A program made the position numbers and the translations under genes. A stretch of DNA of 64,000 nt from Symbiodinium microadriaticum (lineage: Eukaryota; Sar; Dinophyceae; Suessiales; Symbiodiniaceae): contig LSRX01000126.1 of the NCBI GenBank assembly GCA_001939145.1, positions 396,699 to 460,698 on the forward strand, written 5' to 3'. The stretch's first letter is position 1. The number at the start of each line of letters is the position of its first letter. The notes beneath the pieces are model-generated. The model did no database searches, had not been told where the DNA came from, and was given only the letters and a program-made list of their open reading frames with translations. Shown in pieces: positions 24,106 through 34,149 of the stretch.

Positions 24106-24976
24106 ATCAATCCTCTGATGCAAGAGATCGAGCAGATTCGTGAGCTGCTGGGTCCCTCAGATGACCGCCGCTCCTTCATCTTGCGGTGAGGCTCCGGAAG
24201 TCTTTAAATGGGGCTGAGGCTGTTACGGCAATTCACGGTTTCGGGATGGAGGATGAACCGCCAAGGTGGCAACCCCCCGGAAGCCAATCCACAGGCGGCC
24301 CGACTCCCCGAATGCGAGGCTTTAGGATTTCAATCGGAGTCGGGGTTGGGGTTTTATGGGGGCCGGGCTTTGGCTATCGAAGTTGAAACGGAGGAAGGAA
24401 CCCATGCCCGAGCCAGTCTACTCATTACAGTCTCTTAGGGTTTACGGCGTCAGCTGGGGAGTCGTCAGATAAGTCTTGCCATCGCGTCTCGGCCTGGTCG
24501 TGCTCAGCGAATGCATATAAGATAGAGTACAAGCGTTCGGGGTCATACGACCTCATGCAACAGGGACATAGGATTCTATACAGGGTTGTATTATGCTCCG
24601 TGTTCTTATGATCCTTATGAAGAAACCCTGTCCTTTACTTGTCTCTAGTTTTTAGGTAATGCTGACATGGTTATGGCTGCTTTCGAAAAAGAGGTTATTT
24701 AGTGCAGACAGGAGCCACAGGTTTCACATCCAACACCCCTCGTAAGCCCTACAAACCCAAGAAAGCCCAACGCCCAGACCTTCCAACGCTTTCCGAACCG
24801 ATAACATAGAGGCCCGAGTGTTGAGGACTAGTATCCTCTTATCGCTCTTATCGTCCCTTTACAGTTGTGGCCATTTTGTTCTCATGTGGATATTCTATAA
24901 ACTAAACTGCACAAACCCTTTTGATCCAAGGGACGCGGATGAGGTCCGCGCTGCCGTGCGTCGGGCCGCGCACTGA
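24106..24976 (+). CDS. small exons of an unknown helical protein
   Basis: Exon 24106-24185 has a TGTGCAG acceptor and CG|GTGAGG donor and reads INPLMQEIEQIRELLGPSDD then RRSFILR. Exon 24656-24693 follows TTTTTAG, reads NADMVMAAFEKE and ends at GAG|GTTATT. A final piece to TGA at 24976 reads DADEVRAAVRRAAH. Splice sites are good individually but the phases do not all agree, so at least one exon is missing. Probable coiled-coil C-terminus. Confidence 0.4.
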
Positions 24977-25061
24977 GCTTTGTGATGAGGTCCCAAGGAT
25001 CCAAAAAAAGCTTAAAGTCCGGGCCGGCTAAGTAACGTTTACTTCTTTGGGGCATCTGTAT

Positions 25062-25302
25062 GTATGTAGGTAGGTAGGTATGTATAGCTATCTAACTATC
25101 TATCTAACTATCTCTGTCTGCCTTTCTCTCTATCTGTCTATCTATCTATCTATGTATGTATCTATCTATCTCTCTATCTGTCTGTCTATCTATCTATCTA
25201 TCTATCTATCTATACCTATACCTCCACCTATTTCTACATCTGTATCTTTTTCTATGCCTATACCTATACCCGTATCTATATCTGTATATCTATATCTCTA
25301 AC
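25062..25302. repeat. TATC/TATG compound microsatellite
   Basis: Begins GTATGTATGTAGGTAGG, continues as long CTAT runs and ends as degenerate CTATACCTATACC hexamers. Confidence 0.9.
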
Positions 25303-25696
25303 CCTAGCATAATTACAGGGTTGACCGATTTCACCAGAGTACTCAACCCTGCAAATATTGCCCAAAGCCCTGGTTTAAGATTTAGGGCTGCAGGCCTTCA
25401 CAGGGTTTAGCATTGAAGATTGCTGCCTAAACCGCAAATGCATTTTCAAGGTTGCGGTGTTCAGGCTACATGTCTATATAGAACGTTAAAGTTGGGGGTT
25501 GAGAAAGCCTTTCTTCCGCAGCGGCTTGGCCCGGGAGCTGCCAGGAATTTGCCGTTTAAGCTTCCGGGTCTCTTTTTTGGAAAGGTAAGCCCTAAACTTC
25601 AATGAGTTGTGATGGAAGGTCCTGGTGCTTTGAATTTTCGCTTCAATCCCCAAAGCCGCAGGCATTCAAGTGTAAGTGTAAGCTTGAGATTTGCGT

Positions 25697-25942
25697 GAGG
25701 CGAAAGAACGGCCCGAGTACCAAGCGGCATTGGCCTTAGCGACCACTTTCAAGTGTTTCGGGTTGTGGTTTCTTGCAGCCTCGTTCGCATCGGAGTGGAG
25801 GAGTTTCCTCAATGCAAGGCTTTCGGGTATGCGTGCGAGAATCGGAGCCCGAAACCTACCGAAATCGCACACAATACAGCCTCAAATCCAGTTCGTCCAG
25901 AATACTACAGACCCACACGGGCGTCGGGAGGAACAGCAATAG
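25697..25942 (+). CDS. candidate exon(s), unknown protein
   Basis: Open frame EAKERPEYQAALALATTFKC, then FASEWRSFLNARLSGMRARI, and ends NTTDPHGRREEQQ. A short intron (GTGGTTTCTTGCAG-like) may interrupt at about 25757-25780. No family recognised. Confidence 0.35.
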   Translation, partial: EAKERPEYQAALALATTFKCFGLWFLAASFASEWRSFLNARLSGMRARIGARNLPKSHTIQPQIQFVQNTTDPHGRREEQQ

Positions 25943-25965
25943 CAAGCAAATACAGCAAATAAATA

Positions 25966-26037
25966 AATATAAATATATAAATATAAATATAAATATAAAC
26001 GTATATATATATGTATAGATATATATATATATGTATG

Positions 26038-26066
<29 letters not shown>
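25966..26066. repeat. ATAA/TA microsatellite
   Basis: AAATATAAATAT units followed by TA alternation and a GA tail. Confidence 0.9.
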
Positions 26067-26068
<2 letters not shown>

Positions 26069-26190
26069 CAAGCAAGACCTGTAGAATTGATTAGATGACA
26101 ACTTTCGGTGGCAAAGACAATAAGAATGCCATGCCTACAGTTGCACCACAGCTGGATGCCCTACTTCTGACCACGAAATCTCTGGGGCTT

Positions 26191-26268
26191 CTAACCCTAA
26201 ACCCTAAACCCCTAAACCCTAAACCCCTAAACCCCTAAACCCTAAACCCTAAACCCCTAAACCCTAAG
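26191..26268. repeat. telomere-type CCCTAAA/CCCCTAAA array (about 10 units)
   Basis: The longest intact interstitial array in the window, mixing seven- and eight-base units, flanked by ordinary spacer rather than a chromosome end. Confidence 0.9.
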
Positions 26269-26516
26269 GATGTGAGGTGTTCGAGCTAGACCTTCCTCGG
26301 CATCGGCATGTTATTGGCTTCGGGCTTAGGGACGATAAGGGTCTAAGGTCTAGGGTCTTTGGGGCTGGGCTTAGGGTGTAGTGATGTTCAGGATTCAACG
26401 TGAAGGCCTAAACCCAAAGCCAAACTTTAAACTGCAAACCCCTAAAGACCCAAACCCGTTAAGCCCCTACACTCTTAAGCGATTGTCGACATGAAACCGA
26501 AGACTCCTAGTGTTGT

Positions 26517-26933
26517 TTGAACCCCTTAACACCCGCCAGCCAGTCCAGGTCCACAACCGCCGCACAGAGGAAGAAGGCCCTGATGAGGCCCCGCGATCGT
26601 CTTGGTGGCTTCGGGCTTGCTTTGCTCGGGGCTTTAAGCCCACAGGTTGTATTTCAAAATTGGTTTGTGGATTCCTGTTTGATCAGGAGATCTTCCTGCC
26701 TCAACCATCGACCCCAAAACCTTGAAGCCCGAAGAAACCATACAGCCCAACCTGTGGCCAGGGGCCAAAGGCACAAGCGAAGCTGGCGGAGCCTCTTCCG
26801 AAGCAGCTGGACGCGAGGGGCCCGGTTGCATGTTTCTGTTGATTCTTCTCTTTCCCGTAATGAACTGCGATGAACTGCGAGCGCGGTCATGCATTAAATT
26901 CAGGAGACAGGCACACAGAAGGAACGGGTTTTG
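26517..26933 (+). CDS. candidate exons ending in a membrane helix
   Basis: About 26560-26690 reads QRKKALMRPRDRLGGFGLAL and VVFQNWFVDSCL. About 26760-26933 reads AKGTSEAGGASSEAAGREGP, a short hydrophobic stretch CMFLLILLFPVMNC, and ends RRQAHRRNGF with TGA. The join is not resolved. Confidence 0.3.
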
Positions 26934-27241
26934 AGGTGATTGTTCGGGATTTAGATGTAGCCGCCCACAACCGGGCCAATAGTTCGAGTGTGTGGTGCTA
27001 GAAGGACTCTGGGCATATGGTTTGTATGCCCATGAGCAACAACTGAACCTTGGCTAGTAAGCCCTAAACCCTAAACCTGAAACAAGTCGTCCGAACCCCA
27101 ACCAACCCTGGGCCGTCAACCCGAAACTCCGCAGCCCTGAGCATCACTTCCAAACCCCAAATGCTTCACCCTAGACCCTTTGCCCGAAAAACCTTTACCT
27201 TCGAGTTCCCAAGCCATAGAAATCCGCAAGCGACGGGCCCA

Positions 27242-27749
27242 GGTTTGCACGATTCTGCCCTGGAGCTGACGACGACCTGTCAGCCGGATATCTGCTTCAA
27301 ACCCGAAAGCACGGAGGTCTCTGAATCAAGTACATGAAATGTGTATAAGTTCCCTTCAACCCTAGACCCGACAGTATATGGTTTAGGGTTTAGTGATTTC
27401 CCCATAAAGTCCCAAAGACCTTCCAGGGTATTGTTGCAGCGGGTGGCAGCACGGAAATGAATGCAGGAATCCACTTCGCTTAAGGGTCCAGGTGGTGAAC
27501 AGCTAGGTACCCAAGCGGAAAGACATCGCGTCAAAGCCAAAGTGCGCAACCGTTCGACCCTCACCCCTCTACAGCAGGCCCTAAACCCCTAAACCCTCAA
27601 CTCCAAACGCTGAAACCTGAACTCTTCCAGCACTTGGACCCTTAAAGGAAGTTGCCAAAGGGGGTGCAGAGAGCTTGGAGCGAGAGCCCGAGGGAGCCGG
27701 ACAAAAGATCTGGCGAGAACGCCCTTGTCCACGAAAGCTTGTGCCGTGA
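27242..27749 (+). CDS. candidate 3' exons upstream of the TMEM198-like gene
   Basis: About 27249-27340 reads LHDSALELTTTCQPDICFKP then ESTEVSESST. Exon 27631-27749 follows CTTCCAG, reads LGPLKEVAKGGAESLEREPE and ends PCPRKLVP with TGA at 27747-27749. They may close a separate gene 320 bases before the next start codon. Confidence 0.35.
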
Positions 27750-28069
27750 ACCGCGTAGGGTTGGAGTTTTGGGGGTTCATGAACTATGAACCAGCTCTGT
27801 GGGGCTTCAGGCCTTTCGGGTTCAGGTTAGGGTAGTGAGCTCCTCGCTCTCAGCTCTAGGGCTAGGGTGTCTGTTTTGACAGACTGGCTTGGCTTGCCTT
27901 GGCTTGGCTGCTTCAGGAGAGGTGTGAGGTCAACCTCAATCCCGGCCTTTGAGCCTCCAACTTTGAACTCCGAAACCCTTTGTGCAAGTCTTGCGCTGCA
28001 GGATGTTGTGGCTCATGAAGCCGCGTGAAACCGAACCGTCCTTAGCTCTTTAGTCCATAGATTGCCGAC

Positions 28070-30081
28070 ATGCTTTGCCGCGCGGCGGCGCTCTGCTGCG
28101 GTCTTCTCGTGGCAGCCCTGAAGACTTCAGATGTGGACCTGGATTCCCCAGAGGCGTCCGTGATGCTGCTCCAGCACTCGGTGGATGCTTTGGGTACCGG
28201 GAAGATTTTGATCGACACCGGCCTCTTGGAAACGAGGCAGGAAGAGAAGGCCGGTCAGAACGTGTCGCAGCCCCGAAACTCCGAGACTTGCCTGACAAAA
28301 GATGTTCAAGCCATCCTTTCTGGATTGAAAGACACCGATCAGACCTTGTCCTGGGGCGTCGGCTTACCGGCCGTTGCTCTCTTCTTCATCAGCGCCGTGG
28401 TGCTTCTCTTGGGCCACAAACTGGTAGCCCCTGTGGTCCTAACAACTTCGGCGTTTGCCGGTTTCTACTTCACCTTCGAGCTGCTGAAGGCCACCTTCCC
28501 TGCTTCCTGCGCAGTGCCGGTGTCCTGACAGCTATTGAGCTAAGCTCTGGTTCTCAAAATCCACCCCAAAAATGCGCTGAATCTAAACGTCACTGAGCAG
28601 TTAAACCGGAAATCGATCCACCATCGCCCGAAAAGGGATTGGCATCCCAAGATATTGAAAAGTTGAAAAACCGCAACCCCCAAACTGACAAATGCCACAA
28701 AAAACCCTCAGTATGCCCTGACCATCCTGAGAGTTTATAGAACCTACAGATCCTGAAGCCGCACAGCATATGGAGGTTCCGCAGACATCCTGCAAGGGGC
28801 CCAACGCTTTAAAGAACCCTTCTATATCCCACCCTCGAACCTCTAGAAACAAGATTCAGCTTGAAACACTTTACTGCATAACAAAAACCCATGCATTCCC
28901 TAAACCCCGTCACAAAATCCCTGTAAACGCCGTCCCAAAGGTCTGGGGCGCCGTTTTGATGGGCGTCGTGGCTGCGGCCGCGGCCTTCTTCTTCCTCGAG
29001 CTGGCCATTATCATTCCCGGGGCCCTCTTCGGAACCTTAACTCCTGGCTTTAGGGTTTAGGGCAAGTTTAGGGTTTTAGGGGTGTGCAGGCTTTATAGGG
29101 TTTTGGGGTCTAGGGGTTTAGGCTTAGGGTTTAGGGGTTTACAGGGCCTTCTTTCAAACCTTAGCTCTCCAAGCTTGAGGTTTTTATGGGCTCGGTTTGG
29201 GGTTTAGGAAAGGGGCTCTGTGAACCTCTAACAACAGGCCCGAAACCATAAGCTGCTAAGAATCCCAAAACCTTAAACCCTAAATCTCAAGCCCTAAAAC
29301 CCCACAAATCAAGGGACTGTCCTCGCGTATCAAGCGCAAGTCTTCCTGACCAGCGTCTCCCCCCATCTGCGGAATGCTCCTATCATGGTCACTTGGAAGT
29401 TCAGTTGATGTACGGTGTAGGATTCAGCGTTTAGGATTTGGGTCAGGGTTTGTTTAGGGTTTAGGAACTACTTTTGTTTTAGTACCAAAATCTGAAGTTG
29501 CACAAGGTTGATCATTCTGTCAGGTAACTCGGCAACTCAGGTGAAGTACTACTGGTGTGTGGCACTTCTTTCTGCATTGGTCTTTGCCTTCATCGCACAC
29601 AAGTTGCGGGAGGCTCGTCAAGCTTGCAAGGGTTCAACCCCAAATGCGCAAACTCGCATGGCTAGCCGGAAGTTAGGATTCTCTCAACTACAAGCCTGAA
29701 ACCAAAACACTCGCAAGACAAACAAACTCATACAGACCTCAAGCCCTGCTTTTTTGCCTAAGTCCCAAACACTGACCCGCAGGACATCTTCATCCTCATA
29801 ACATCGGCCCTGGGCGCGTTTGGCGTGACCATAGCTACGCGTGGCCTCTTGCTGGACTATGCTCATGTTCACATGAGCGACATATCAGAGTTCATTGTGA
29901 CTTGATGCAGTTGAGGGCGTATTTAGTGCTGTGTGAGCATCCTAGACATTTCGGGTTGCATCTTGTATCAATCAGGGATGCTGAACTTGTCATCAAGGCG
30001 ACAACGGCAGCTAAGGTGATGGTGGCCACATTCATCCTCGGAATGGTCTACCAGCATCGATCCTACAAGCAGAGCAGCTAA
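28070..30081 (+). CDS. TMEM198-like seven-helix membrane protein, six exons
   Basis: Exons 28070-28513, 28941-29031, 29314-29387, 29541-29612, 29783-29889 and 29976-30081 (stop TAA) join in phase to 297 residues. Donors are GT, GA, GT, GC, GT; acceptors all AG. Residues 1-20 look like a signal peptide (MLCRAAALCCGLLVAALKTS), with one NxS site at 64-66. Seven hydrophobic segments follow, at about 94-115, 118-139, 149-168, 169-190, 205-223, 229-251 and 271-288. Spacing, the polar loop before helix 6 (LREDIFILITSALGAFG) and length fit the TMEM198/TM7SF3 domain (DUF4203). Animal TMEM198 acts in Wnt receptor phosphorylation; the protist role is unknown. The start is the first ATG after AG sites that could take a trans-spliced leader. 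The exon 3-4 and 4-5 borders have alternatives a few codons away. Family call is from fold pattern, not a search. Confidence 0.72.
29041..29145. repeat. degenerate TTTAGGG repeats inside intron 2
   Basis: About ten TTTAGGG or TTTAGGGG-like words lie just inside the intron after the GA donor at 29032, in G-rich orientation relative to the transcript. They are clearly intronic if the gene model is right. Confidence 0.75.
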
Positions 30082-30177
30082 GACCCGCGGCCAAAATACC
30101 GACTTGAGTTTGCCAGGGGTTTGGGGTACCGGGATGTTGGATAGTGGAGTCTCTGGATTCAACCAACCCTAATGGAC

Positions 30178-32250
30178 ATAGATCTTATAAGAAAATAGGA
30201 TTTGCTGTAATATTCCATTCAATTGATCTCTTGAATAAACTGGATTCATTTTAGTATCCTATTTCATTACAAAATAAGATCCATTTTGATGTTTCGGTGC
30301 GAAAATGCTCGAGTAGTGGCCAGATATATTCTAATATAGTGGTAACTTGATTAAAAAAGAATATCTGCTGGCTCGTATATATAAACCAAAAAAAAAAAAT
30401 ATATATGACCATATATTATCGTACTTATATACGCCCGCATTATCTGGCTACCTTAGGAATATTCGTAGATATTTATATTCGTAATTATCTTGCCTAAAAA
30501 ATTAAATCGTATTTTCTTACGATAAGAGATAGAAGAGAGAATTTATTTATTGGAATTTCTTCTGAGAGGGCATGAGATGAAAGAGGGTTTTGTCTAAAAT
30601 GAATTTAGATATATATTTGATTATAAGAATTAAAAGGTTGATATTTTGAAAATAATGATTTTTATTATATATATATGTATTAGAATAAAGAAAAATAAAT
30701 TCTACTAAAAAAAATTTAATATAAATAATATTCTTTAATTACCTAATTAGATACTGAATATAGAAATAGATATTGGATAATACCATATTTTTAAATTTTA
30801 TGAATAATTAAAAAATGATTTAATATGTTTATTATATATTTTTATTATCTGAATATTTATCCAAATAAGAAGATTGCTTAATTTTTAGATCTTATGAAGA
30901 AATATTTAGAAGATTATTTTATAATTATATAGTATTTTCTTTAGTATTCTTTTCGATAATTCGTATAAATAAACTTTTCTATAGATATTATAGATAAGTG
31001 AATATTATTTATTAGAAGTCTTTTTAATAGTTTTGCTAATAAATTGTATAAAGAATAATATATATATATATACATATATTAATTTCTCGAACATAGATCT
31101 TATAAAGAAATAATTGAATTCTTTCTATATAAATCTTGAAAAGAATTCGAAAGAATAATAAAAATGTTCGAAATGAAAAAAATATAAAAAAAGGGCCTGC
31201 TTCTTTCGAAGATTTATTAGAAGAAATTTGATATGAAATTTGCTTATTTATATCATTATAATTATTCTTAAATAGAATATTAGATCTTTCTTATTTATTG
31301 GTAATCAGATCAATTAATTCATTTAATATGATATAAACTTATTATTATTATAGAAATCATGAATATAGATTCGGATATGAAAATATGTTTGAATTCTTCA
31401 TAATATTGCTTCTTTATAAAGATTAATAATTATGAAATTAAAAAAAATATGTATTTATAAAATCAATTAATTGGGAATATCTTTATAACTATATAAATAA
31501 AATCAATCTTGCTTCTATATAAAAATATTTCAAGAGTTATTAATAATAAATCTTACTTCTTCATAATATCAATTAATAAAAATAAGATTTATAAAAATAT
31601 TTTACATTAATTTCTATTTCATTATAAATTTCTAATGTATTATAATGAAATCTATCTATTCATCTTTCTCATTAGTTAAATTATCGAAATATATACGATC
31701 TAAATTTTGCTTGTCATAAAGCTTTCGAATAGAATTTTCAAATTTTGAAATAATTCTTTAATCAAATATTAAAATCGATCTCCTTAATTTATCTAATAAT
31801 ATAAAAATTAGCATTCTATTTCTTAATAAAATCTATGTTTTATAAATATAAAATTCTATCTATTCATACAAAAGAAAAATATATAATATTATATAATAGC
31901 CGATCTAATCAAGTTAGCATTTAATTCAAATATTAAATTAAATCAAATTCTATTTCATCATATAAATTATAAAGAAATAAAGAAAAAATGGTCGAGATAT
32001 TAAATCAAAATCTATTTTCTTTATATTTTGGCCAAGAAAAATAATACATCTTATTTCATTATATAATCAATTTATAGATGAGAAATCTTAGAAAAAAATT
32101 TTCATTTCTCTAATCTATCTCAAATAAGATAATAAAATAAAATTCAATATATTCATATATTAAATTAATCGGAATCTCTATACGAATTATATTTCTTTTC
32201 TATATTTCTTAATCGTCATTCAATAGTTCGTATTATTATTCCGAGAACAA
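30178..32250. other. AT-rich island (about 2.07 kb) with GC-skew switch and hairpins
   Basis: Base composition drops abruptly from roughly half G+C to below a fifth, then recovers at about 32,250. No telomere-like words, no long open frames. By my count the first part (30,481-31,260) has about twice as many G as C and the last part (31,501-32,220) about twice as many C as G. Short inverted repeats recur: AGATCTTATAA...GGAT at 30,179-30,203 against ATCCTATTT...AAGATC at 30,257-30,282, and ATTTCATTATA/TATAATGAAAT at 31,616-31,651. The word ACATAGATCTTATAA occurs at 30,176 and 31,091. Origin unknown: an inserted element, organelle-like DNA, or a matrix-attachment-like region. Confidence 0.8.
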
Positions 32251-32366
32251 GTTGTGGATGGCGGCGGGTCGGTGAGAATCTTATGCCCCTCAAAACGCCT
32301 CTTTTAAATCTTTCATATAAATTAGAATGATTGTAATTAATTGTTATTCGCTTGTAATCCTTCAAT

Positions 32367-34120
32367 AAACCACACTCTTCAAGAATTCGAGAAAAATTAT
32401 CAATTGTTCCGCGTTGCTTCGGGATCTATCGCAGGAAATAAAGACCCTAAATGTCATTAACAAGCGTATCATTGAACTCAATTGTGAGTTCTCCATATTC
32501 TCTTTTTATTTGCGGGCAAATTCCGTTGCCGTTGGTCAGTATATTCTTCGATTCCTCCTAAAGATCTCTGCACCATCATGAATCGTGACCTCATAGTATT
32601 CATGACTCCTATTCCTATTCTGAGACAAGAAGTTATAGTATACTTAATATCAACGGTCATTCTTTTTCAACATGCAATGATCCCCAAGACTGAATTGGAC
32701 AGTCACGATAATTTAGCCCGTATTGTGTAATTCATTGCGGCTGCTAAGAGTTGGTTCGATCACGTCCTGACTAGAAGTTTCATTGTGTAGGTAGGTGGTC
32801 ATTGGATGAGAAATCACTGACCCTCACTAGGAACCATATTCACAACCCCGATTGGCGCTTCATACATTGACGCGTGGCTGGGTAGCACTGCCACGTGATC
32901 GAGCGAGATTGACCGCTTTTCGCGAAACCTGCAAAATCCATAAAGATGCTACTTCGATTGTCCAGAAGGATTAGGAATGATCAAGATTGTCGCTCATTGC
33001 GTGATCCTAACAGACGGGACGATCGACGGGACGATACGCCCTGACCTGGCAAAACTGTTTACACATTGAACCCGCCTGCGCCTGGAGCTGCATCTTCTAA
33101 GATTGATCCGCAAGCCAAAGCAGGCCCCGCGGCTTTTGCCAAGGCCAAAGCAGGCTCCAAACAGAAGGCCAGGCCCATTGTGCAACAACACTCGTTTGGC
33201 AAACGTGTTCGTGCTGCCTCCAAATCCCGCCCCCGGCCCCGGACCTTCCTGCACATTGATTAGCTTGTGACGAGCCGAGGGAGGGAGAAGCGGAAACTTG
33301 TTAAAGCCGATCATTCAAGCATCGTCCTTCAGATGACACTGAAGCTTCTGTTCTGGATCGCCTTAGGTCATTAACACGTCATTGACAAAGCTTGATGCCA
33401 ACATGTCTGAAGAATTGATGCGGCTCTTCCACACCCGGATCTATTGATAGGATTTGAGAGAACTTCAACATCCAAGGTGAGAGGTGTGACATAGTGAACC
33501 GAGACAAGGGCCCCTCGCTTGTTGGATTGGAGTTTTCTCGTGCTTTTGACGAGATGCTGAGTGCTGGAAAATACACCTACATTGTCCGGATCCTGAAAAA
33601 GTTGGAGCTGAGATTGAGGATCGATGATGTGACATGTTGGATGATCAAGGATTGGCTGTCAAGCCCGATTCGGATCCCGATCGTGATGTTGGCTTTGATT
33701 GGCAAGGCTTCACGGTGTTTGAGGCCCTTCCCTCGTCGATTGAGATTGACGAAACCTGAAGGATCGCTAGCCTGCCACCCAGATAGACTATTGCTGCATT
33801 CGAACTGAACCCGAATTGGAGATGCAAACACTATGTGATCGCCAGCGCAGAGTCATGCCTTTTGAACACAGGGCATGAAAGGCATATATGTCTGGAACAC
33901 GGCTGGTGCGACTCTTGATTCTCAAGAGTCTCGCAGTCCCTTGCTTCACAGGTACACGAATGAACATCCCAAGTCTCAAGCTCCCGACTTTGGGAGAGCT
34001 ATCCCCTCTGGGGACATGAGCAAACAGTGTGGCTTGGGCTCATTTCCGAACCTAGCCACTCGGAGGACACTTCATCACTGCATTCGAGAAAGCTCAATAT
34101 AACTCCAAACCTGAAGACCC
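32367..34120 (+). pseudogene. decayed coding sequence, unclassified
   Basis: Fragments in different plus frames look coding but are broken by stops and shifts. About 32,367-32,580 reads LLRDLSQEIKTLNVINKRII and FYLRANSVAVGQYILRFLLK. About 33,066-33,263 is lysine/alanine/arginine-rich (QAKAGPAAFAKAKAGSKQKA). About 33,482-33,770 reads GPSLVGLEFSRAFDEMLSAG and, after a shift, FDWQGFTVFEALPSSIEID. About 33,870-34,030 reads GIYVWNTAGATLDSQESRSP. The block has no telomere-like words and abuts the AT island, so both may be one insertion of about 4 kb. It could be a dead retroelement; I see no diagnostic reverse transcriptase or integrase motif. Confidence 0.4.
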
Positions 34121-34149
34121 TAAAGCCCCCCATGGCTTGAAGATGCCTA

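Noticed and set aside
24862-24885. GTGGCCATTTTGTTCTCATG resembling the dinoflagellate spliced leader (…GCCATTTTGGCTCAAG)
   Set aside because: Only about 11 matching bases in a row and the 3' part differs; not a convincing spliced-leader relic.
30178-32250. AT island as a piece of plastid or mitochondrial genome
   Set aside because: No organelle gene, rRNA fragment or long frame is visible under standard reading; kept only as an unproven possibility.
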